From Jimgerdemannia flammicorona (taxonomy: Eukaryota > Mucoromycota > Endogonomycetes > Endogonales > Endogonaceae): DNA of 31,590 bases. The notes below the pieces were generated by a model, which was not told the origin of the DNA, searched no databases, and worked only from the letters and a program-made list of their open reading frames with translations. The DNA lies in assembly GCA_003990745.1 (NCBI GenBank), contig RBNI01000420.1:1-31590 (forward strand), in the 5' to 3' direction. This document shows, one piece after another, positions 10,438 through 20,649 of the stretch (positions within the stretch are counted from its first letter, which is position 1; each line of letters begins with the position of its first letter). Made by a program: the position numbers and the translations under genes.

Positions 10438-13400
10438 CAAACTCTTGGATGTGGTCTTGAGAGTTCTTGAGATTGATAGCAGGTTCCCAAGTGGCATCAT
10501 ATTCAGGGTAACCCATCCACTTGACTAGGTATTCTGTGTGACGGTATCAGACTCACTTGTCTAAGATTTTCTCGACTTCATACTCAATGTGGTCTTCAAC
10601 TATGACTGGTGCTGATAGTGTCAGAATTTGGCCAGGGTATGGGGGTGACTGGTTCCAGGCCTTAAGTTGTGACACATAGAATACTGGGTGTATATGCATA
10701 GTTGTTGGCAAGTTGAGATGGTAAGACCAGGTAGAGACTTGCTTGGTAATTTTGAAGGGTCCAAGGTACTTGGGCTGGAATTTGGCTGACTGGCAGTTGA
10801 CTTGAGATTGAACCTTGATGTTGTCAGCTTTGAGTAGAACCATATCACCAATATTGTATATGACATCTCGCCACTTCTTGTCTGCATACTTAGCTTGATG
10901 TTGCTGAGCCTTTTGCAGGTTTGTAGTGATGATCATGAGAAGAGAATCCATTTTGTTGATAAGGTTCTGGGCTGTGGGGACTTGAGTGTGACTGGATTGC
11001 TGAAATTGGACTAGACTTGCAGGGGTCTCGGGGTTTTGACCGTGAAGTAGCTGGAATGGGGAAAGGCCAGTTGATGATTGGTTGGCATTGTTGTAGGTGA
11101 ACTCGACATAGGTCAGATAGTGGTCTCAATCATCTTGCTCATAAGACACATAGTTTCTGAGCATTTGTTCAAGTGTTCTATTCATTTGCTTGGTCTGTCC
11201 ATCAGTTTGAGGATGGAAGGCAGTGGATATAGCAATTTGGATTCCAAGGGTCTTGAAGAGTGCTTGCCAGAAGTAACTTGTGAACTTGGGGTCGCGGTCA
11301 CTGATAATTACTCGGGGAAGTCCATAATGGCAGAAGACAGTCTTGAAGAAGATTCTTGCAATTTCTGAGGCAGTGGCATTGGTTGTGGTTGGCTCGGTGA
11401 TTGTAATCTTAGTGAGACAATCCACAAACACAACAATAGCATCATGGCCTGTTTTGGTTCATGGGAGTTGCACAATGAAGTCCATTGTGACTTGTTCAAA
11501 CTTCTTGGTCAGAATTGACAAGGGTTGTAGAAGACCGGCAGGTGCTTGATTGCTTGACTTGTTTCTTTGGCAAAGATTGCAGCTTTGAACATACTCCTTG
11601 AATTCCTTGAGCATGTTTGGCCAGTAGTAGTCTTATTGGATATTCTTGATGGTCTTCTCAGTTTCCAGGTGACCAGCTAGTGGGGAGTCATGATGTTCAT
11701 GAAGGATCTTGTACCATAGTTCAGGGTTGGCAGGAATATATACTTTGTCTTAATAGTACACAAGGTTGTCCTTGATGGTGTACCTTTCCTTGAATTCCTT
11801 GGTGTTTCTTTGTAGAACCAGAGAGTCTTGTTCATAAGCCTTCTTGATTTGATTGAGAAATTCAGGTGCCACAGTGACTTGTAAGATTGCAGTAAGGTCA
11901 GGTCTTCTTGACAGTGCATCTGGTACAACTAGAGTTTTGCTGGGCTTGTAGATGATGTTTGGGGTAAAGGTCTGAAGTAATTGGCTTCACTTGGCTTATT
12001 GGCAAGAAAGGGTTGGTTGAGTGTTAATGTACTGAAGGGACCTGTGATCAGTGATCACGTCAAACTCAACTCCTTCTAGGTAGTGTTGCCAGGTCTTGAG
12101 AGCATGCATGATTGCCAGGAGTTCCTTTTCATGAGAAGCTAGCTTTTGTTCCACTGGGGACAATTTTCTTGATTCAAAGGCAATAGGTTGGTGTCCTTGA
12201 CCATCATCTTGAGAAATGACTGCACCAATGGCAAAATTAGATACATCTGTAGTAACCATGAACTTCAAGTTTGGGTCCATGTTTCTAAGGACAGGTGCAT
12301 GGGTTAGGCAGTTCTTGAGTTCTTGAAAAGCTTGTTGACAGAAAGCATCCCAGATGTAGGGGACATAGAGGTCAGAGTTGGGTTCCTTTCGCAGGAGGTT
12401 TGTCAAAGATTCTGCAATGCCAGAGAAGTTCTTGACAAATCAACAGTAGTATCCAGCCAGACCAAGGAAGGACCTGAGTTCAGTGAGGTTTGCTGGTACA
12501 GGCCACTGTTCAATGGCTTGTATTTTCCTTGAGTCTACTTGAATACCTTTGGCTGATACAATGTGTCCAAGGTATTTGACTTGGTCCTTGAAAAATTCAC
12601 ATTTCTTGAGCTTTGCATAGAGCTTGTTCTCACAGAGGATCTTGAGGACTCGTTCGATGTGCTTGAGGTGTTCTTCTTCGGTGCTACTGTAGATCAGGAT
12701 ATCATTAATGTATACCAGTACAAAGATATACAGCTGATCCTTGAAGACAGTTTGCATGAGGTCTTGAAAGGTTGCTGGTGCATTAGTGAGACCAAAGGCC
12801 ATGACTAGGAATTTGTAGAGTCCAAAGGGTGTCATGAAGGCAGTCTTGGGTATGTCTTCTGGCTTGATTCGAATTTGGTGATACCTAGAGGTAAGATCGA
12901 TCTTGGTGAAGTACTTTGCATTCTTGAGAGCATCAAAGATTTGATCTATGAGCAGTAGCAGATAATGGTTCTTGACAGTAATCTTGTTGAGTGCTCAGTA
13001 GTCTATGCATATTCACAGAGTATCATCCTTTTTCTTGACAAAGAGGACTGGGGAGCCAAAGGGTGACTTGCTTGGTTGAATGGCTCCTCACTCAATAAGT
13101 TCATTGAGTTCCTTCTTGACTGCTTCAATTTCAAGTAGAGACATATGGTACATTTTCTTCTTAGGTATAGCTGCATCAGGTACCAACTTGATTTCGTGGT
13201 CATGGTCTCTTGAAGGTGGTAGGCCAGGTAGTTTGTCTGGGAAGACATCCTTGTACTTGTTCAGTAGTAACTTGACACTTTCACTAATTGATAGCTTCTT
13301 GTCTTTTTTCTTTGATCAGATCAGTGCTACAAAGGCACAGGTAGCTTTCTTGAGGGCCTTCTTGAATTGAATTGCTGAAAGAGTAGCAATTAGGGTTCTT

Positions 13401-13912
13401 GTCTGAGTCTTGTCTGGCTTGATGGTAATGTTGGCTCCATTCTGAATCAAGGTGACTTCATTCTTGGTCCAATCAATCTGAGGGTTGTGCTGTGTAAGCC
13501 AGGGTTTACCTAGGATCAGGTCAGAATCTCCTAGTGGTGCTACCTCGAAATCTAAGCATTCTCAGTACTTCTGGATCTTGAGGGGAAGTTTAGCAGCAAT
13601 TGAGTCAATTGATAAGGTAGTGCCATCTGCAGTGACAACTCCACCATTCTTGTCAGCTGGTTTGGTAAGAATCTTGAGCTTGTTGATGAGGTTCTTGTTG
13701 ATGAAGTTCCCAAAAGCTCCGCTGTCTATGAGAACATTCAACTGATTGACCTTGAGTATCTTTGGACAGGACCAGGATCCTCTTTGGTTTGGCAGTTTTC
13801 TTGGGATATTTGGTTGCAATATGGCCAGACTGACGGCAAAAGAAGCAGGCTGCAGCCTTCTTGAAGCACTCCTTTTCCTCGGGTGTAAGCTTGCCTTTCT
13901 TATTCTTGTCAA
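10438..13912 (-). pseudogene. element D pol: protease, RT, RNase H, integrase, chromodomain (nonsense-broken)
   Basis: The polyprotein frame reads in order: protease NVLIDSGAFGNF (about 13700-13740, catalytic D-S-G present); pre-RT YKDVFPDKLPGLPPSRDHDHEI; RT with CIDY*ALNKITVKN (12985) and VYINDILIYSS (about 12690), where the usual YxDD is YIND; RNase H with TTDVSNFAIGAV and FESRKLSP (12170-12260); integrase zinc region HHDSPLAGHL...CNLCQRNKSSNQAPAG; integrase core [16 protein letters not shown] and NRTLEQML; chromodomain YLVKWMGYPEYDATWEP (about 10480-10530). In-frame stops occur for example at Trp, Arg or Gln positions near 10550, 11128, 11455, 11633, 12438, 12988, 13018 and 13091. Gag lies upstream in another frame and overlaps it. 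The product is inactive as read. Confidence 0.9.
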
Positions 13913-14815
13913 TGATGTCTAGGTCCATGGGGGCAGGTCCAACAGTTCTGACTTTGGGTTTCTCCCTTCTGTGGTTGTTGTTGTTGTTGTTGAAAGGTGG
14001 TCTCTTCTGTTCAAAGTGGTGACCATAGGTGATGATATCAAACCTATCAGCAATTTTCATTGCTGTATCTAGGTCCTTGGGTTCTTCTAGTTTGACATGA
14101 ACTTGGGTTTGACCTTTCAGGCCTCGGATGTACTTGTTGACCTTCTCGTCTTCCATAACATGTGATAATTCTAGCAGGATTGACAGGAATTGTATATTGT
14201 ATACTTGCACAGACTTGAGTTGTTTGACATTTGCCAGATGGTCTCGCGCGGCCTTAGTGCTGTTGACTGGTTTGAATTGGCCTTGAATGGTATCAGAGAA
14301 TTCGCCCCAGGTCTTGATTCAGCCAGAGAATCTGGTATTCTGGACATGATTTCACTACCAGATTGTGGCATTCCCTTGGAGGAGTGTGGCAGCAAATTGG
14401 ACTAGTGTTGCTTCTTCCAAATTCGTCAGCTCTCCATATTGCTCCAATTGGAAAAGCCAGGCATTGGTAGACAGTCCTCCTCTTTGACCATCAAAGGTGT
14501 CAGGCTTCTGAGGCTTGATAGTGACTGCTGTTGGATGTATTGATGTCAGTAGAGGTGCAGAGGTATGAGCAGAGGCCTTGCTTTCCTTTCTTTCCATGCA
14601 TTCTTGAAGTTGAGCAATCTGAGCTAGTGCATTCTGCAAAAGACTCTCAATGGCCCCATTTGACTGAGTAGGGTTTTGCTATTCCTCTTCTTCTTGCTGA
14701 TTGTATGAGGTATTGCCTGGACCATAGATACTGTATGAAGGGTTCCACCCATTGTCCTCTATAGTATTGTGACTGATATCTTGAGAGGTGTCTTGATAAG
14801 GCTAGGTGTAACTTC
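13653..14815 (-). pseudogene. element D gag (capsid and zinc knuckle, broken)
   Basis: Retrotransposon capsid protein, which would package the RNA. Visible parts in order: Gln/Glu-rich leader; PDTFDGQRGGLSTNAWLFQL (about 14450-14510), typical of the retrotransposon gag fold; LLQGNATIW followed by TAG TGA; WGEFSDTIQGQFKP; QFLSILLELSHVMEDEKVNK; an Asn run; and a zinc knuckle CFFCRQSGHIATKY near 13800-13850 whose last Cys is Tyr (a G-to-A change). No clean ATG is left near the start. The gag frame stays open to 13653, well past the start of the pol frame at 13912, so pol lies one base forward (+1) of gag. That may be the element's expression mechanism or an indel. Confidence 0.85.
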
Positions 14816-14820
14816 ACCAC

Positions 14821-14828
14821 TGCTACCA
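14821..14828 (-). other. primer binding site of element D
   Basis: TGGTAGCA on the minus strand, two bases inside the 5' LTR. TGGTAGC is complementary to the GCUACCA end of initiator methionine tRNA as known from yeast, so this tRNA is the likely primer. Confidence 0.65.
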
Positions 14829-14830
14829 AG

Positions 14831-15234
14831 TATAATGGTTCTAGTTTCTAAATGAGAAAGTAACTAGTTCTGGTAATCCTAAGTAGCTTGAAGAGATACT
14901 AAGGGTTTAAGTATTCTCGAAGGATTTATGAGAGAAAATATTCTGAAGCTCTATTCATGAGAACAAAGGAGATATTTATACAAGATCTGAAAGAAGGATC
15001 TGGAAGGATCTGAGAAATCAAAGGAAAATACCAAGAGGAAAGTTCTCAGCAAAGATGACAAATGATGACAAATAAAGTTCTACAAGTTTCTAGGGCATTC
15101 AGTGGCTAACTAAATAAGTACTAGTTAATGCTTGGTACCAAGAAGGGGATTTCTAAGTATACGGAAAGTGCCGGAAGGTTATAGAATATTCAAGAAAGAT
15201 AGAGAAAAGAAATAAACTATGCTAAAATGTTACA
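14831..15234 (-). repeat. 5' LTR of element D
   Basis: Partner of 9701-10104, same length, no gaps. Its outer end has CG-type decay (TATAATGG where the partner has TGTAACAG), while the other end keeps TGTTACA. The minus-strand TATAAATA box is at 14973-14980. Confidence 0.95.
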
Positions 15235-15239
15235 GGCTC
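15235..15239. repeat. target site duplication of element D, right copy
   Basis: GGCTC, identical to 9696-9700. Confidence 0.9.
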
Positions 15240-15984
15240 TCTAATCTATAAGGTTCTCTTCTACAAATAAGAGACAAATGTGGGGTCTTAGGGAGGTCTA
15301 ACCCAGATACTGGATCCTTGGAATGCTAAGATAAATTCTTACAGAAATTGATTAGGATTGTCCTTAAGGATAGAGTTCCAGAACTCTCCTATCTCATCAC
15401 TATTGAGAGTGATAGTAGACTGGGCTTCTGTAGCCACTATGGCTTCTAGTGTATTGGTATAGTAGGCTGACAGTTCCTTAAAGTCTGAGATCCTAGTATA
15501 CTCTAAGTTTGGGATTGACCATAGTATATACCTAAAGATCTGATGAATCCTTTTAGCTATCCTTATTTTATATATATCTATGGGGGTGGTATTTTATATT
15601 TCTTGGTGACTGGTCTGAGGGAATTCCCAGCAGAGGAGGTTTCCTATTTCATACTCCTGCTATATCCAGAGGCATTCAGTAGCAATGATGATCCTTGTTT
15701 CCATTTCATAGTAATAGAGGATATAATGATAAGAGTCACTGGTATCCAGGTTAAAGCTAGAAGTCCTTCTTGTACAGATCCTCATAGCTCTTCTGATGTC
15801 TTAGAATATCCTTTTCTAGACTGAGGGGCCTTGGTGGTTCCTAGATCTTGAGGTTTGGCAAGTGCCAGGTATTTTATTTATAGTAAGTCTTTAGAACTAT
15901 TTCTGTAAGCTTTATTTAGATTGCTGCTACTGCAGTTTCTTGATCCTTCTTTTATATTTCTCAAGATGTCTGTCTTGTAGTCAT
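15240..15984 (-). pseudogene. LTR-embedded frame of element C, 5' part (decayed)
   Basis: A minus-strand ATG at 15984 (MTTRQTS) lies about 32 bases after a TATAAG box. The frame carries many stops and slips. A later frame reads AYYTNTLEAIVATEAQSTIT, LNSDEIGEFWNSILKDNPNQ, then FQGSSIWVR and QDPTFVSY. These align residue by residue with TITLNSDKVEDFWHPILQDN and FQGPSIQVR in the copy at 24.2-24.6 kb. Conservation of amino acids across diverged DNA indicates it once coded for protein. The family is not recognised. Confidence 0.55.
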
Positions 15985-16124
15985 GATGACTTACAGTTAG
16001 TCATCCTTACTCATCTTATAGCCTGGGTGAGTCATGCCATATGATCTTCTTGTACTCTGATCTGGTGACTTGTAAGGAAAGACTGTCTTCTATATTGATG
16101 TCATCATTCTGAGATCACTGTTAC
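15240..16124 (-). repeat. LTR of element C, right (5') part
   Basis: Read on the minus strand it starts TGTAACAGTG at 16124 and runs to the element D insertion point. The part from about 15537 down to 15240 matches 24.10-24.40 kb in reverse orientation. The outer 590 bases (15537-16124) have no counterpart in the other copy, which is truncated. After 16124 element B's integrase frame resumes. Confidence 0.8.
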
Positions 16125-17270
16125 ACTACTAAAGATATAAGTCTAGTAACCAGATACTAGCTAGTATACTACAGCTACTACTAATTTATATCTAAAATTA
16201 AAACTATATTGAAATAGACTTTATTGTTCAGTTGTTAAAAACCAAGTACAATTGTAATTTTTATTAATTAATTCAACAAGTAGGCCCACTTCATTGTAAC
16301 AACTACTACTATAATAATATCAGAAACAGTATAGTTATTTATTGACAATATATTTTACCTTCATAGACTACTATCAATAATTATCTCAGACCAAGATATA
16401 AAATTCACAAGTAACTTTTACTCTTTAAAAACTTAAGAGTATAACTGAAAATATCTATAATATACTACTTACAAATAGATGGTTAGACAGAAACAATCAA
16501 TTAAACTCTAAAGCAGATGCTTAGTATCTATTGTAGCTATAAGCAAAATGATTAGGACAAAAAACTGACCTTTGTTGAATTTACATATAATAATAACTTA
16601 CATAAGTATAAGTATTAAGATAATACTATTTTATCTAAATCATAGATAACATCTATAAACTCTTATAGTTATTACTCAAACCACAGTACCAGCTATATAA
16701 GGAATTACTGATACTATATAAGGCAATATTTAGTAAGTATGAGATATTCTCAAGAAGATATAAAGAATATACATAAGTAATATATACTGATAAAAATAGA
16801 AAAGAAGTTATCTATAAAAAAGAACAATAAGTATTACTTAGTATTTGATACTTAACTGTAGATAATACAGACTCTAAAAGGAAGCTTAGACCCTACTATA
16901 TTAGACTATTCAAGATTCTTGAAAAATATAAACTTCATATATATAAGCCAGATCTTTCAGCAATACTAGGAAGAATCTATCCAGTGTTCTATATATTTTA
17001 ACTTTAGCTATATATCTCAAAAATCTTTGAAGAAAGAACTGTACTATCTACAGATCTAGTAATTATTGATCAGCAATTAGAATATAAAGTAGACTATATT
17101 CTAGATTATAAGAATTATTGATTTGGATGAGCTGCTGAGTCTACCTAGTACTATTTCATAAAATAGAAAGAATATTCTAAGTATAATACTATTCAGGAAA
17201 AAGAAGACAATCTTTTATCAAATATAGAAGAAGTAGTAACTCAATATAGATATCTAGTATAATGAAAATT
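16125..17270 (+). pseudogene. Ty3/gypsy element B, 3' half: integrase core and chromodomain (ruined)
   Basis: Continues the integrase cut at 8959. The frame opens with RYKSSNQ (16130), the residues expected after the zinc finger. AHFIVTTTT, then LFIDNIFYLHRLLSIIISDQ (about 16284-16390) contains the second catalytic Asp in IISDQDIKFTS. A worn version of the QTDGQTE stretch is at 16475 and EFTYNNN at 16580. A chromodomain trace follows at about 17085-17265 (EYKVDYILDYKNY, KEYSKYNTIQEKEDNLLSN, EEVVTQY). Stops are very frequent and base composition is strongly AT. No 3' LTR could be defined after it. Confidence 0.8.
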
Positions 17271-19300
17271 CTGATAGAATTTTTATACTTCTTAATATCT
17301 CCAATAAAGTGAAGTATAAATAATCTGAAAAAAATTTATATATATAACTCTTTCTCAATATGAGTATCTAGATAAAGAAACTGAGAATAAACTAAGAACA
17401 AAATTATCACTACTGTTTTTATAGCTATTGAACACTAATGAAATTCTATCAAACTACCTTCTATTAATATATAAATCTCTAGAGACCCAGACCCAAATAA
17501 GCTCAATAATATTTTAAAAGAATCTAATATTTTCAAGTTTTCTACTACTAATAAAAATAAAAGAAATATTATAAAATAGAATATCTTATCCATCATCAAG
17601 CTACTCTCAGTACTGCTAAATATCAAGCTTATCTTTTCATTAATAACTATATCTATATTATTGCCAAAAGACTCTATATCCTTTTCTGTATCCAACTCTA
17701 AGTTCTCAACTATCTCTAAGAAGTATTCTTTAAGAATATTATTAATTTGAGTGAAGAATAATAGAGTAATATTGTTTTTCAAGTAGTCTAGTATATTTTT
17801 CTTCAGTTTGATGAGTATCTAGAGTTTAGTACTGAGTCTAATAAGTAGGCTTAGATAAAGAAGAAAAGAATTTAATAAATCATTATATATCTATAAGTTA
17901 CTGAAAATTTCAATGGAAATTCTGACAGAAATTTATATGAAATTTCCAACTAGTAGATATAGTTATCTAAAATAGTATAAATATATATAAATATACTCAG
18001 TATATCATATTTAGTTATAGCCTCAAATATGTATATATAAATACTCTCTATACTGAATATATTATAACCTTAGCTTCACTTTCTCCAAATATAAAAATAA
18101 AGTAATATTCTTATTATATGTAGAACCCTTAGACTTAACTTATTAACAATTCTGAGTCTAATTAACTTGAGATATAAGTATGGTATTTTTCTTTCACTTT
18201 ATCAAAAGTAATACTTAGACAAAATCTATACTATAGATATTTTAAAACTTAGTACTTTCTCAAGAACTCTGAACTTAGAACTAATATATACTATTAACTA
18301 TTTGTAATATATTAATTCCATCAACATATAGTTTTATTATAATAATCTAATATATTAAATTTATTAAATTTATTAAATTATTAAATTTGAATCAGACCTT
18401 AAATTAAATTGAATTTAATTTTAATTTAATTTTAATATTTCAAATTAAATTAAATTAAATCTGACTTAAATTTAATTTGATTTTATTTATTAAAAGTACT
18501 ATTTCTGATTTTCTATATCTTTTAATAGATAGTAAGTAACTTTGTATAATATTAAACAAATGTTAGCTTTTATAAAAATATTTCTAATTAGTCTACTAAG
18601 ATAATCTTGATAATTAATAAAAATTATATTTTATCTTTATTCTTTTAACTTTTTATTAAATATAGAAAATAGAATATTTCTATTTTATAATTCTCATTTT
18701 ATAAATATATACTTCTTTTATTATAATCTTATAGCTGATTATCTTCAAAACTAGTTTTCTAAATATATGATAGTAATTAGTAAAGATATAATTTATTAGT
18801 CTTATCTATATATTTAATTATTAACAACAACTTTTAAAAGATATATTTTCATTAATAAGATTCTTAAAAGTAATAATTAAAGCTTAAAATTATCTTTAAT
18901 ATCACTATTATCTATCTTACTCTCGTTTAATTATCTTGAGCTATATCTCTTATTTATATGATTTTTAAATTTAAGATATTGAAGACTCCGATCCAATGTT
19001 CTACTTATTTCTAATTTATAAATGTTAATTCTAAAATAGCTCAGAATAATATAATGTATAGTTCTAAAGAAATGGTTTCTCTTTTAATTCTATTTACCTA
19101 ATTTTATTGTTTTATTTTGAATTTACTCTTATTTTTGCTTCACAATTAGACAGTCTTCATAAGCTCATTTTCTTTTCTATTTCTTTGAATATTCCTGACT
19201 CACGTGCTAAGCTTTCTGGGCTAAGGACTCAATGAGAGTTGAGATGTTCTTTTATTATTATTTTTTATATATATTTTACAATGCAAATATCTCACACATA
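17271..19300. other. AT-rich decayed DNA, no gene seen
   Basis: Very AT-rich sequence with short frames only. The longest is 115 residues (17435-17782, minus) and is Ile/Leu/Asn/Lys-rich, as expected by chance or decay. TATA-like strings near 17960-18050 could be remains of element B's 3' LTR, but I cannot define ends. 18350-18490 is a nearly pure A/T tract of repeated TTAAATT units. Composition changes abruptly to mixed-GC host sequence at about 19200-19400. Confidence 0.6.
18350..18490. repeat. A/T tract of interleaved TTAAATT-type units
   Basis: Repeated ATTAAATT and TTTAATTT units in both orientations make the tract self-complementary in several registers. It is probably mutational end-state sequence rather than a designed structure. 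Confidence 0.5.
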
Positions 19301-19551
19301 GGTCTTAAGCATATGTTTCACATTTTACATATGAATTATATATGTCTAAGACATATATAAAGCATGGCATTGCTTTCTGAACAGCAGAAATTACCTCATC
19401 ACGGTCCCCCACAATGCTCGCAAAGTCTAGGAATAAATGTGGCAGGCCCTCCGATTGGGTCTTGCGGCGCAGATTTAATTTATTCAATATTCCGCTGTAT
19501 CATCTCATATCAACTTTACACAGATAACAACACAGACAATCTCTTTATCGA

Positions 19552-20649
19552 ATGGACTTTTCTAACTCCACCCCTACTCTTCCATTCATTCCTCTGCAAT
19601 CTCCCAACACTCCCACCCGGCCACTTCATGACGTTGACACAGTCCCCCTGTCCCGGCTGTAAACCCAATCCATGCGCTCTCTGCCCCTCCCATCATACCT
19701 TTCTCCCCCACCATCGTGGCACCCGCTAGCAATGGTTAAACACTCGATGTGTCATGACTTCCTTCCAGTCACAATTGACCACTCGCCGCGCCGTAGGGCT
19801 AACTCTATTGTAGTGAACGGAGCTGGCTCCTTTGCAAAGAGGTATGTATCAGCTGTGAGCCGGCGCTCTTGCCTCGTCGCAAGTTCCTGTTCGATGATAA
19901 TGCGCTGGAATCCGAGGGAGAGTTGGACAAGAGCGCCAGCGACATAAGTGCCCTGTTTTTTGAGACCTGGAAGAACGTTTGTGGGAAACAGAACCTCGTA
20001 AGTGAGCCTCCAAGAGAGAGAGATGGGGGAGGGGCTGGAGGTGGAGAGAGGGAGGGCAGTGGGAATGGACGAGAAATGGTGGTATGTATGGTATGTCATA
20101 TATGGGTTTTGCTGTATGTTGGGCGAAATAGCGGAACACGACTTCATTTCTGTTATATGTTTATCTATATCCCTATACCACTCCACCGTGCAGGCACAAG
20201 ACAATTCACGAGGTCGACAACCGCAACGTCACCGTCATCGGCCTGATGGAGGCGCTCAACATCCCTGTCACCGACAACACTGTCGTCACGTACTGGGAGG
20301 GCGAGGTGGGTTTCACTGACTTGTGTGGTAGGGAGGAAGTTGGGTGTTTGTAGACGTGTCGTGGGAAGTTGGAGGTTTGTAGACTTGTCATGGGATGGGT
20401 GGTAAGAGTGAACCGTGGGGATTTCCGCTTCGTACGGGACTCAGTACTATTATTTCCCTCCCTTTCTCGACGACTGTCGTCTTCCTGAAACTTCTGTCTT
20501 AATCTATATCATCCTTCTTCCCTGCCATGCTGCAGATCGTCGACTCCGTTATCCACGCCCTGTGGACCAACAACTGGGACACTTCCATCACGCGTCACGC
20601 AACTAAAGTTGAAGACAAGATTGAATTATTTACAGTCGTCGACTGGTAA
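19552..20649 (+). CDS. spliced gene model, weak GID4/Vid24-like protein, possibly truncated
   Basis: A consistent five-exon model: 19552-19658, 19814-19854, 19949-19997, 20194-20305, 20536-20649; 423 bases, 140 residues, stop TAA. All introns are GT-AG. The best-supported part is the last three exons: FLRPGRTFVGN, then HEVDNRNVTVIGLMEALNIP, VVTYWEGE joined to IVDSVIHALWTNNWD. The order F-x-G, G-L-x-E, T-x-x-E-G-E-I and W resembles the start of the beta-barrel of GID4/Vid24, the substrate receptor of the GID ubiquitin ligase. The usual HW-x-KF and the whole later barrel are missing, so it may be a truncated copy or another family. The first two exons are chosen only because they keep the frame open. 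AATAAA follows about 100 bases after the stop. Confidence 0.4.

Larger units (their letters stand above)
9701..15234 (-). mobile_element. full-length Ty3/gypsy (chromovirus) element D
   Basis: A complete 5534-base insertion: two 404-base LTRs (9701-10104 and 14831-15234), 5-bp target duplication GGCTC, a primer binding site next to the right LTR, a polypurine tract next to the left LTR, and gag-pol on the minus strand. Pol order is protease, RT, RNase H, integrase, chromodomain, as in Ty3/gypsy. Both the integrase and RT regions are nearly continuous, but about 15 nonsense codons and a damaged RT active site make it non-autonomous as read. It sits inside the LTR of element C. The LTR pair differs at about 26 positions. 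Confidence 0.95.

Noticed and set aside
13970..13995. GTT/AAC trinucleotide run in element D gag as an expanded microsatellite of interest.
   Set aside because: It is short and in frame (an Asn run in gag), an ordinary feature of such proteins.
18350..18490. Possible structured repeat array or origin in the AT tract.
   Set aside because: The units are irregular pure A/T strings without spacers. Mutational end-state sequence is a sufficient explanation.
3135..19200. Mitochondrial or centromeric DNA, because of high AT content.
   Set aside because: The content is recognisable decayed nuclear retroelements; no mitochondrial genes, tRNAs or tandem satellite were seen.
19869..20246. A 125-residue frame beginning FLFDDNALESEG-like as the coding exon near 19.9 kb.
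   Set aside because: It starts at TTG, runs through a good donor at 19998, and does not join in frame to the better-supported downstream exons. The other frame of 19949-19997 does.
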